DNA of 64,000 nucleotides from Microscilla marina ATCC 23134. GTDB lineage: Bacteria > Bacteroidota > Bacteroidia > Cytophagales > Microscillaceae. Below are positions 18,094-24,830 of the stretch, one piece after another. Made by a program: the position numbers and the translations under genes. The first letter of the stretch is position 1, and every line of letters starts with the position of its first letter. The notes beneath the pieces were generated by a model that made no database searches, was not told where the DNA came from, and was given only the letters and a program-made list of their open reading frames with translations. The stretch spans positions 37,273-101,272 of the forward strand of contig NZ_AAWS01000033.1 in NCBI RefSeq assembly GCF_000169175.1, written 5' to 3'.

Positions 18094-18134
18094 AAAAAAC
18101 CCCTTGAGCCTATTGGAGGCTCAAGGGGTTTTTT
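18094..18134 (+). terminator. Intrinsic terminator after the GldH-like gene
   Basis: AAAAAACCCCTTGAGCC pairs perfectly with GGCTCAAGGGGTTTTTT around a 7-nt loop. Because it carries both A and T runs it can work on both strands. It also excludes a start for the next gene upstream of 18135. Confidence 0.9.
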
Positions 18135-18210
18135 ATTGAACAAAATCACTAAATTTACGGTTTTGTTCATAATTCGTCATCATATACATTACAAACTTGA
18201 ACATATAGCA

Positions 18211-18942
18211 ATGGCAGATAACAATCGTTTTTTTGAAGAGGGAATGACTTTATACAATGCAGAAAAGTATGAAGAAGCTATAGACTTGTTTACCCAAGCT
18301 TTGGCAAAAGAAATGACCCACGTGGGAAGTTTATACCAGCGGGGGCTGAGTCATACCAAATTGCGCAATTTCGACCAGGCATTCCGCGACTTTGACCAGG
18401 CGATTGCTTTTGCTCCTCATATTGCCGCTATTTATTCAGAAAGAGGCGTGGTATACTACCACCAAAAAGACTATAAAAAAGCCATGCAAGACATGGACAA
18501 GGCAGTAGCCCTGGAGCCCCAGGAAGCCTACCGTTATGCCAGCCGTGCTTACTTGAGAGCAGCTGTAGGCGATAAACTAGGGGCATTGAATGATTACCGC
18601 AAAGCCCTGGAGCTAGACCCTGACGATGCCATAGTACAAAACAACCTTGGTTTGCTCGAAGAGAGCATGGGCTATAGCAAAGATGCCCACAAGCGCTACG
18701 AAGAAGCCGATCGGCTCATGGGCATAAGCCAGGAAGAACGACAGAAGCGTTTTGATAAAATTGTGGAAGACCACAAAATTGCGGAAGCTTCGCGCAAGAT
18801 GCAGCAAGACGTGCCTCCTCCTGTGACCAAGCCTCAAACCAAAGACTACTTTCAGGTAATGAAAAGCGTGTTTACCTCTAAAGAGCGTTTCGGTGAATTC
18901 AAAAACTTTGTCAAAGGGAAGTTTGGTAAGAAAAAATCTTAA
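18211..18942 (+). CDS. Cytoplasmic TPR protein
   Basis: The start is the ATG at 18211 (MADNNRFFEEGMTLYNAEKY), because the longer frame would run back through a terminator. The 243-residue product has no signal peptide. Four to five tetratricopeptide repeats occupy residues 6-175 (for example SLYQRGLSHTKLRNFDQAFR and AIYSERGVVYYHQKDYKKAM). The tail is Lys-rich (FVKGKFGKKKS). A protein-binding role is expected; the partner is unknown. It is followed by a GGGGGCA/TGCCCCC hairpin. Confidence 0.85.
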   Translation: MADNNRFFEEGMTLYNAEKYEEAIDLFTQALAKEMTHVGSLYQRGLSHTKLRNFDQAFRDFDQAIAFAPHIAAIYSERGVVYYHQKDYKKAMQDMDKAVALEPQEAYRYASRAYLRAAVGDKLGALNDYRKALELDPDDAIVQNNLGLLEESMGYSKDAHKRYEEADRLMGISQEERQKRFDKIVEDHKIAEASRKMQQDVPPPVTKPQTKDYFQVMKSVFTSKERFGEFKNFVKGKFGKKKS

Positions 18943-19081
18943 ACAGCCTCACTATTTGAGGGGGTGTGAAGTGTAGGTAAGCACCAAGGCAGCATTAAAC
19001 ACACCTAATGAGTAGGTATAACTAACTTATAATGAGTAAGTTGATCTTAATTATGCCCAAGCATATCAACATAAAAACAAA

Positions 19082-19108
19082 GGGGGCATTGCCATAATGG
19101 TTGCCCCC
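19082..19108. terminator. Hairpin between convergent genes
   Basis: GGGGGCA / TGCCCCC (19082-19088 and 19102-19108) lies between the convergent TPR and hydroxylase genes. The T run after it is weak. Confidence 0.5.
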
Positions 19109-19138
19109 TGTTTACTTGACAATGTGGGTTCTACAGGG

Positions 19139-20011
19139 TCATTTTTTTGTGAAAGGCTCTTTTAGTTGCCCTAAAAAAGTCTCCGGGTATTGTTCTACCT
19201 CGTCGAAACCCAGCGGGATGTCTTTGCCCGAATGAGGTACATAAGCTGTACCAAACAAATAATCCCAAATACTTAAAGAAATGCCAAAGTTCATCCCGTA
19301 AGGGTGTTGTTGAGGCAAGTGTTTGGCGTGGTGCCAAATGTGCATCTGGGGGTTGTTAAATATGTACTTGAATAGACCATAGCTCCAGCGAATATTGGCG
19401 TGGTTGAGGTGTCCAATCAGAATAGTAAAGGCATGCAGCAGGAAAAAATCTTTGATTCCAAACCCTATCATTGTGAGCGGTATATACAAAATACTCTTAT
19501 AAATAATAGTTTCCATAGGGTGAAAACGCAAGTGTGCCGCAAACCCCATTTCTTCTACCGAATGGTGTACCTTATGAAGCTGCCACATCCAATTGACCCG
19601 ATGTAACATGACATGCACTCCCCACTGAATAAAATCGGCAAGTAGAAACATCAACAAAAACTGTTGCCAACCAGCCCAACTACTCACCTGAATAGCCACC
19701 AGATTTGTAACTCCAAACATTGCCAAAAAGTCCTTAAACAGTTCGACAAATACATTGGAAATGGCATTGTAAGCCACCAGTGAAAACAAGAAAAAGTTGA
19801 AGAACATATAAAAAGTATCTTGCCAAAAACCTTTTCTAAGCAGGGGCTGGTGTTTGCGCCAGGGCACAGCCACTTCTAGTATTAACACTAGCAAAGAAAC
19901 TGCTATGAGGTAATAAAAATAGTTATGCCACGATGGGTGAGTCATCTCATACCATAAATAGTGGGCATAACCTGTAAAAGAATCTGCAATTACTTTTAAA
20001 TATTTATCCAT
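19139..20011 (-). CDS. Fatty acid hydroxylase / sterol desaturase superfamily membrane protein
   Basis: The 290-residue protein starts at an ATG at 20011 and has about four to five membrane helices. The di-iron histidine boxes are all visible: HVMLH near residue 133, HKVHH near 145, and HIWHH near 230, with HLNHAN in between. Enzymes of this superfamily use a di-iron centre to hydroxylate or desaturate membrane lipids; the substrate cannot be told. The start lies 3 bp after the stop of the rhodanese lipoprotein gene, so the two are co-transcribed. Confidence 0.88.
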   Translation of the reverse strand: MDKYLKVIADSFTGYAHYLWYEMTHPSWHNYFYYLIAVSLLVLILEVAVPWRKHQPLLRKGFWQDTFYMFFNFFLFSLVAYNAISNVFVELFKDFLAMFGVTNLVAIQVSSWAGWQQFLLMFLLADFIQWGVHVMLHRVNWMWQLHKVHHSVEEMGFAAHLRFHPMETIIYKSILYIPLTMIGFGIKDFFLLHAFTILIGHLNHANIRWSYGLFKYIFNNPQMHIWHHAKHLPQQHPYGMNFGISLSIWDYLFGTAYVPHSGKDIPLGFDEVEQYPETFLGQLKEPFTKK

Positions 20012-20014
20012 TGG

Positions 20015-20488
20015 TTATTTTTCAATCGTATAGCCCAATTGTTGCCAGGCACCAAAACCTCCCTCCAGGTTATATACTTCTTTAAAACCCGCTGCCTTCA
20101 TTTTTTGCATGGCCTTTCCACTGCGTCCGCCTACGGCACAATACACATACACAGGCTTGTTTTTGTCGAGTTTGGCTACCTGGTCGTCAAAATCAGGCTT
20201 GTAAAAATCAATATTAGTTGCTTTGGGCAGCTTGCCTTTATCTACCTCTGCCTTGGTGCGTACATCCAACACAATGCCTACCTTGGAACCCATCAACTGC
20301 TTGAATGTTTCGGGCTTGATGTTGGTAAAGGCAACCACTGTAGTTTGAGACTGCCCAGTATTTACCTGATCATTGGTGGTAGTTTTGTTGTTGTTGGCTT
20401 CGGTATTATTGGCGGCTTCATTGTTTTTTTTGCTGCCGCAAGCAGCCAGCATCACCACCATTATACATATATAAAATAGTTTGTTCAT
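20015..20488 (-). CDS. Rhodanese-domain lipoprotein
   Basis: The start is the ATG at 20488, which places the lipoprotein signal (MNKLFYICIMVVMLAACGS) at the N-terminus. An Asn/Thr-rich linker at residues 22-50 precedes a rhodanese domain with VGIVLDVRTKAEVDKG and the active-site loop VYCAVGGRSGKA carrying the catalytic Cys. Single-domain rhodaneses transfer sulfur from thiosulfate or persulfides; here it would be envelope-anchored. It is first in a two-gene unit with the hydroxylase. A TATATTTG box on the minus strand at 20553-20560 and a TGTAGGTG-taat-CACCTACA inverted repeat at 20525-20544 lie upstream, suggesting promoter and operator or 5' hairpin. Confidence 0.88.
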   Translation of the reverse strand: MNKLFYICIMVVMLAACGSKKNNEAANNTEANNNKTTTNDQVNTGQSQTTVVAFTNIKPETFKQLMGSKVGIVLDVRTKAEVDKGKLPKATNIDFYKPDFDDQVAKLDKNKPVYVYCAVGGRSGKAMQKMKAAGFKEVYNLEGGFGAWQQLGYTIEK

Positions 20489-20524
20489 TGCTTTTGTTTT
20501 TAGAGTAAACTCAATATTAGACAC

Positions 20525-20560
20525 TGTAGGTGTAATCACCTACAAGAGACAGCAAATATA
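20525..20560 (-). promoter_or_regulatory. Candidate promoter and inverted repeat upstream of rhodanese gene
   Basis: TATATTTG on the minus strand (20553-20560) is followed after about 8 bp by a perfect 8-bp inverted repeat TGTAGGTG/CACCTACA with a 4-bp spacer (20525-20544). The repeat sits where transcription should start, so it may be an operator or form a 5' end hairpin. Confidence 0.45.
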
Positions 20561-20639
20561 TAAAATAATTACTTATGAATGTATGTTCATATTTTTTGAT
20601 TGAAGATTCTTTGGTGAGCAGTGCACAGGTTACCCTGTG

Positions 20640-21205
20640 GTAAGATGGTTTAATTACGAATGGGTCAATTACGAATTACGAATTACCCTCCTTGTATTGG
20701 TCTTTAGCCAGACCAATACCCAACCCAAAAACTCATATACAAGTTGTTTTTCAAGTCTTGGGGTGAGCATTGCTCAGGTCACCCTGCGGTAAGACCTTCG
20801 CGGGGGAGGAGGTTTTTGAAAACAATTCAACCCTAAAGAAATTACGAATGAATCAATTACGAACCGACCATAGGGAGCTCTGCCTTGGCTAATTACGAAT
20901 GAGGGAGCTCACCTTCACAGGAAATCGTTTATCAAGAGGAGTGGCAAGTCAAGACAATTCAACCCTAAAAACAACCTCCTCGTATTGGTCTTAAGGCTTC
21001 AGCCAGACCAATACCCAACCCAAAAACTCATATACAAGTTGTTTTTCAAGTCTTGGGGTTCGCATTGCTCAGGTCACCCTGCGGTAAGACCTTCATGGGA
21101 GGTAGGTTTTTGAAAACAATTCACCCTCAAAAACAACCTCCCCGTGTTGGTCTTAAGGCTTTAGCCAGACCAACACCTGCCAACCCAAAAGCTTGTATTT
21201 GAATT
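20640..21205. repeat. Modular dispersed repeat array
   Basis: The array contains two fuller copies and one partial copy of a structured module. TATTGGTCT...AGACCAATA forms a hairpin, followed by CCCAACCCAAAAACTC, ACAAGTTGTTTTTCAAG, GAGCATTGCTC, GGTCACCCTGCGGTAAGACC and TTCGCGGG. Between them are short ATTACGAAT units and AGGGAGCTC modules. The same pieces recur at 21840-22170, 40835-41305, 47760-48640, 55078-55503 and 56782-57030. No protein is encoded. Confidence 0.8.
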
Positions 21206-21289
21206 AAGAATTAGCGCAAAGCGATGCTAAAAATTTTTCTATTATAGTTTTAAGTGATTGATTTACAGTGGATTAAAGTGCTTTTTTTC

Positions 21290-21320
21290 TTGTAAAAGGC
21301 GAGGTTTTTTATTATATTTG
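21290..21320 (+). promoter_or_regulatory. Canonical Bacteroidota promoter of 82-aa gene, copy 1
   Basis: TTG (21290-21292), 20 bp, then TATATTTG (21313-21320) is an excellent match to the -33/-7 consensus. Seven bp downstream begins CTTTCAC-G-GTGAAAG (21327-21341), a 15-bp palindrome at the expected transcript start. Confidence 0.75.
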
Positions 21321-21409
21321 CTTATACTTTCACGGTGAAAGTAAGCCCAAGAAGCTAAGATTTGACGGTCTGCTTCAAGGGCTTTTTGCAACAAATAAAT
21401 CATTACAGT

Positions 21410-21658
21410 ATGCAATTTACTGATTTAAACTCAGAGCTACAAAATGTAGCCATCCCTCAATCTATGATCAACCTATTTGCGCAAAGCCTATATGCACAAT
21501 TAGAAGCATTAGCGCTTGACGCCAATGCTTCATTAGAGTTGTTCGAAAATCAAGCGTATACAGAAGTAAAAACGTTTTTACAGGCACACATTCAACAAAT
21601 GCAATATACCCTCAACAGCGTAGAAATATTGGATAGGATGGAGCAATCACAAGTTTAA
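21410..21658 (+). CDS. 82-aa hypothetical protein, copy 1 of a tandem duplication
   Basis: The start is the ATG at 21410 (MQFTDLNSELQNVAIPQSMI). The 82-residue product has no signal peptide and looks all-helical, with many Gln, Leu and Glu residues. It is identical to the protein at 22376-22624; the two genes differ at only two synonymous positions (ATC/ATT and AAT/AAC). Each copy has its own promoter, a 15-bp palindrome in the leader and a terminator, so it is an independent transcription unit. Preservation of the protein despite drift in the flanks suggests it is real and expressed. No family is recognised. Confidence 0.75.
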   Translation: MQFTDLNSELQNVAIPQSMINLFAQSLYAQLEALALDANASLELFENQAYTEVKTFLQAHIQQMQYTLNSVEILDRMEQSQV

Positions 21659-21665
21659 AAACATC

Positions 21666-21693
21666 AAAGCCCTGACGCAAGTCAGGGCTTTTT
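21666..21693 (+). terminator. Terminator of 82-aa gene, copy 1
   Basis: AAAGCCCTGAC-gcaa-GTCAGGGCTTTTT, 8 bp after the stop codon. Confidence 0.9.
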
Positions 21694-21722
21694 ATCTATT
21701 TGCTCCTAAAGAGCAACAATCA

Positions 21723-21762
21723 TCATTGCCTAATGATCTCCTTCCTAAAATCTTCATGCAAC
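21723..21762 (-). pseudogene. 3'-end fragment of the YnjB-like gene
   Basis: The sequence repeats the last 12 codons and stop of the gene at 22698 (…HEDFRKEIIRQ, stop), then identity ends abruptly at ATGCAAC. It marks the right end of the tandemly duplicated segment. Confidence 0.8.
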
Positions 21763-21839
21763 CTGATAAGGGCAAGTTTGTAACTTGTTTTTAAGAACTT
21801 GATGATGACGCCAAAGAATCCTGGCAGGTTTTTGAGGAA

Positions 21840-22172
21840 CCAGACCAAAACCCATACACAAGTTATTTTTCAAGTATTGGGGTTCGCATTGCTCAGGTCA
21901 CTCTGCGTTAAGACCTTCGCGGGAGGTGACAATTCACCCTCAAAAACAACCTCCTCGTATTGGTCTTCAGGCTTCAGCCAGACCAATACCCAACCCAAAA
22001 ATTCGTACACAAGTTATTTTTCAAAGTCTGGGGTTCGCATTGCTCAGGTCACTCTGCGTTAAGACCTTCGCGGGAGGTGACAATTCACCCTCAAAAACAA
22101 CCTCCTCGTATTGGTCTTCAGGCTTTAGCCAGACCAACACCTGCCAACCCAAAAGCTTGTATTTGAATTAAG
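21840..22172. repeat. Tandem copies (period 151 bp) of the dispersed repeat module
   Basis: The GCTCAGGTCA motif occurs at 21891 and 22042, giving a 151-bp period. Each unit holds the GGTTCGCATTGCTCAGGTCA piece, TTCGCGGGAGGTGACAATTC, ACAACCTCCTCGTATTGG and the AGACCAATA hairpin arm. Open frames here in several phases are translations of the repeat. Confidence 0.75.
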
Positions 22173-22253
22173 AATTAGCGCAAAGCGATGCTAAAAACTT
22201 TTCTGTTATAGTTTTAAGTGATTGATTTACAGCGAATTAAAGTACTGTTTTTC

Positions 22254-22284
22254 TTGTAAAAGGCGAGCAGTTTTATTATATTTG
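22254..22284 (+). promoter_or_regulatory. Canonical promoter of 82-aa gene, copy 2
   Basis: TTG (22254-22256), 20 bp, TATATTTG (22277-22284), then the CTTTCAC-G-GTGAAAG palindrome at 22291-22305, exactly as in copy 1. Confidence 0.75.
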
Positions 22285-22375
22285 TTTATGCTTTCACGGT
22301 GAAAGTAAGCCCAAGAGGTTATGTTTTGGAAGACTTCCCTCAAGGGCTTTTTTGCAACAAATAAATCATTACAGT

Positions 22376-22624
22376 ATGCAATTTACTGATTTAAACTCAG
22401 AGCTACAAAATGTAGCCATTCCTCAATCTATGATCAACCTATTTGCGCAAAGCCTATATGCACAATTAGAAGCATTAGCGCTTGACGCCAATGCTTCATT
22501 AGAGTTGTTCGAAAACCAAGCGTATACAGAAGTAAAAACGTTTTTACAGGCACACATTCAACAAATGCAATATACCCTCAACAGCGTAGAAATATTGGAT
22601 AGGATGGAGCAATCACAAGTTTAA
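22376..22624 (+). CDS. 82-aa hypothetical protein, copy 2 of a tandem duplication
   Basis: Same 82-residue protein as at 21410, starting at the ATG at 22376, offset by 966 bp. The coding copies are nearly identical while the leader between palindrome and start codon differs (GAAGACTTCCCTCAAGGG here against GACGGTCTGCTTCAAGGG). The downstream order (terminator, then the 3' end of the YnjB-like gene) is intact here, so this copy probably keeps the ancestral right flank. Function unknown. Confidence 0.75.
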   Translation: MQFTDLNSELQNVAIPQSMINLFAQSLYAQLEALALDANASLELFENQAYTEVKTFLQAHIQQMQYTLNSVEILDRMEQSQV

Positions 22625-22631
22625 AAACATC

Positions 22632-22659
22632 AAAGCCCTGACATAAGTCAGGGCTTTTT
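22632..22659 (+). terminator. Terminator of 82-aa gene, copy 2
   Basis: AAAGCCCTGAC-ataa-GTCAGGGCTTTTT, between the 82-aa gene and the convergent YnjB-like gene. Confidence 0.9.
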
Positions 22660-22697
22660 ATCTATTTGCTCCTAAAGTAGCAACAATTCAACAACCA

Positions 22698-23933
22698 TCA
22701 TTGCCTAATGATCTCCTTCCTAAAATCTTCATGCAACTTTATCATATACTCAGGTGCCAGTTCCACCAAGGCATATTGTTGAATGTCGGCACGTTTGGGG
22801 GCATACTTGCGAGTGGGTAGTTGGGCAAACTTGTCTTGCCAGTTTTTGGGCAGTTTTTCCATTGCTAGTACAGTGCCATCGCCCCAGGTGGCAGGCTTAA
22901 ACTTTTCGTATTGGGCTTCGGGCGAGATCATATAATTGATGGCTACCATTGCCGCCGCCTTGTTGGGTGAGGTTTGAGTAATGCCCAGGTAGTGCGAGTT
23001 TTGGATAGTACCACTCTCTAGCACATAAGCCCTTGCCCACGCCGGAAAAGTGCCTTGAGCTATTTTGTTGTCTACCTCACAATCGTTGTTGCTCATGGTA
23101 AACCAAAGTTCGCCATTGGCAAACATTTGGTGCATTGCTGCCAGGGTAGAGGGAAAGGTTTTGCCCGCTTTCCAGAGGTAAGGTTTAAGACGCCTAAGGT
23201 ACTGCCAAAGCTTTGCTGAGTATTGATCGTATTTTGCCTGGTCAAACTTTCCGTACAAATCTTTGGGGTCATTGGCAAGGGCTATCAGCATAGACTTGAG
23301 CAAGGTAATGCCTGTAAACTCAGTACCTAGGGTAAATTTGCCTGGATGTGCCTTTACAAACTGTTCTAACTCCTTGAGGTTTTTAGGCGGATTTTTTACC
23401 TGATTGCTGTTATAAATCAGTGCCAGCTGCACATTGCCCCAGGGGCATTCCATACCATCGACAGGTTGTTGGAAGTCGGTATTGATAAAACGGCTGTTAA
23501 AATTAATCAATCGGGCATTGGGCAATTGGGCTGTAAAAGGACCGTATAAAGCTTTGATTTGTTTTAACTGAAAAAAAGTTTCCCCATTGATCCACATCAT
23601 GTCAATTTCGCTATTGGTTTTGCCCGCCTCCTTTTCGGCAATCAGTGTCGATAGTATCTCTTTGCCCTGCCCACTGATGATATTCAGACGAATGTCGTAT
23701 TTTTCTTTTAATTGGGCTTGTACAAACTTTTTCATGTAGGCATTGATCAACGGGTCGCCCATCCACATCATCAAATTTACCGTTTGCCCTTTGGCTTGTG
23801 CTTCTATTTGTGACCAACTAAGTTTGTTAAGGTCAGGGTTGGCTTGTTGCTTTGCTGATTTGCCCCCACAGGCATACAAAACTCCTAAGATGAGTAAAAA
23901 TAAAATTTGTCGAATTGTAAAAGTGTGTTTCAT
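22698..23933 (-). CDS. YnjB-like ABC-transporter substrate-binding lipoprotein
   Basis: The start is the ATG at 23933 (MKHTFTIRQILFLLILGVLY, then ACGG), making 411 residues with a lipoprotein Cys; a TTG ten codons upstream is rejected. Landmarks shared with E. coli YnjB are WSQIEAQAKGQTV, MMWMGDPLINAYMKKF, IDMMWINGETF, ECPWGNVQLALIYN, LWQYLRRLKPYLWKAGKTFP and ATWGDGTVL near the end. YnjB is the binding component of an uncharacterised ABC importer, with the solute unknown. No permease or ATPase gene is adjacent; E. coli also has a rhodanese gene (ynjE) near ynjB, and one lies 2.2 kb away here. The last codons are copied at 21723-21762. Confidence 0.82.
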   Translation of the reverse strand: MKHTFTIRQILFLLILGVLYACGGKSAKQQANPDLNKLSWSQIEAQAKGQTVNLMMWMGDPLINAYMKKFVQAQLKEKYDIRLNIISGQGKEILSTLIAEKEAGKTNSEIDMMWINGETFFQLKQIKALYGPFTAQLPNARLINFNSRFINTDFQQPVDGMECPWGNVQLALIYNSNQVKNPPKNLKELEQFVKAHPGKFTLGTEFTGITLLKSMLIALANDPKDLYGKFDQAKYDQYSAKLWQYLRRLKPYLWKAGKTFPSTLAAMHQMFANGELWFTMSNNDCEVDNKIAQGTFPAWARAYVLESGTIQNSHYLGITQTSPNKAAAMVAINYMISPEAQYEKFKPATWGDGTVLAMEKLPKNWQDKFAQLPTRKYAPKRADIQQYALVELAPEYMIKLHEDFRKEIIRQ

Positions 23934-24040
23934 GAATCTTTTTAACTTGTTGCGCTTACGCAAATATCAATGGCTTGAATTGATGCCGAAAGTATAAAGT
24001 TTTTAGTATAAAAATAGTTCCCTGACTTACATTACAAAAT

Positions 24041-24805
24041 ATGGATAAAAAACTATGGAAGGGTACCCGTTACCAACAAATGCACAAACAAATGATTGTA
24101 TCAGCCAATGGAATAGTAGACGATATTTTTGTGCTAAAAACCGGGGTATTAATCACCAAAAAAAGCAGGATTACTGCCAAGGCAAAACAATTGTTTGACC
24201 AGATGAACATAGACACTACTCGTCCGGTATATGAGCAACACGCAGAGTTTAACAGTCGACTGACTTACTTGTCTTTCAAAGACCACCAAGAGAGTGCCGC
24301 AGCCTACAACCAGCGCCTGATCCAAGAGTATGGGCATCGGAGCGTTTACAACGACGAACACGTTACCTTTTTAATTGCAGGTTGTGCTTTAGAAACTTCG
24401 CTAGAGTTTGTAGCCCACAATGAAGCCACTGTTGCCAGGCTTACATCGTCTAAAACCAATGCCCAAAACGACCCTTTGTTTAAGCTGTTGGGTTACCCTC
24501 ACCAACCCGAATACCTGGAAAAGCAAAAACAAGTAGTAGCCCAATACCTGGAGCAAAAAGACAAAGCCAACGAACTTACCAATATATTGGCGCCTGGCAA
24601 CAAGGCAACATCATTTACCATAAGTATGTCGCTAAAAGACTGGCACAAAACCCTGATAGGGCGCTTGAGCCTTCACGGAGTAGAAACCGATATGCGGCAA
24701 GTGATGGAAGAAGTAGCCCATCAGCTTAAAGTCAACTATCCGCTGTTTTTCAATACCATAGAAGAGTACTATGCCTTGGGCAATAATAAAAAGTATGAAG
24801 AATAA
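24041..24805 (+). CDS. Divergent ThyX-like (FAD-dependent thymidylate synthase superfamily) protein
   Basis: The 254-residue cytoplasmic protein starts at an ATG at 24041. The middle contains LIQEYGHRSVYNDEHVTFLI and EFVAHNEATVARLTSSK, and the C-terminal half PGNKATSFTISMSLKDW, HKTLIGRLSLHGVETDMRQV and ...YPLFF. This order resembles ThyX: a GH.S..... segment, an NE.S.R-like segment, then 'sTsf..tmnlr....f..lR....aq.eir.v....'. The canonical RHRxxSxNExSxRY motif is not intact, so it may bind a different substrate or have lost synthase activity. It is divergently transcribed from the YnjB-like gene. Family assignment is by pattern only. Confidence 0.6.
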   Translation: MDKKLWKGTRYQQMHKQMIVSANGIVDDIFVLKTGVLITKKSRITAKAKQLFDQMNIDTTRPVYEQHAEFNSRLTYLSFKDHQESAAAYNQRLIQEYGHRSVYNDEHVTFLIAGCALETSLEFVAHNEATVARLTSSKTNAQNDPLFKLLGYPHQPEYLEKQKQVVAQYLEQKDKANELTNILAPGNKATSFTISMSLKDWHKTLIGRLSLHGVETDMRQVMEEVAHQLKVNYPLFFNTIEEYYALGNNKKYEE

Positions 24806-24830
24806 CAAAGAAAAAGGTAAATGTAAGGCG

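Noticed and set aside
21799..22171. Overlapping plus-strand frames with similar peptides (…SYWSSGFSQTN…)
   Set aside because: They are translations of the dispersed repeat in two frames and differ only by repeat period; no start signal or conserved protein pattern.
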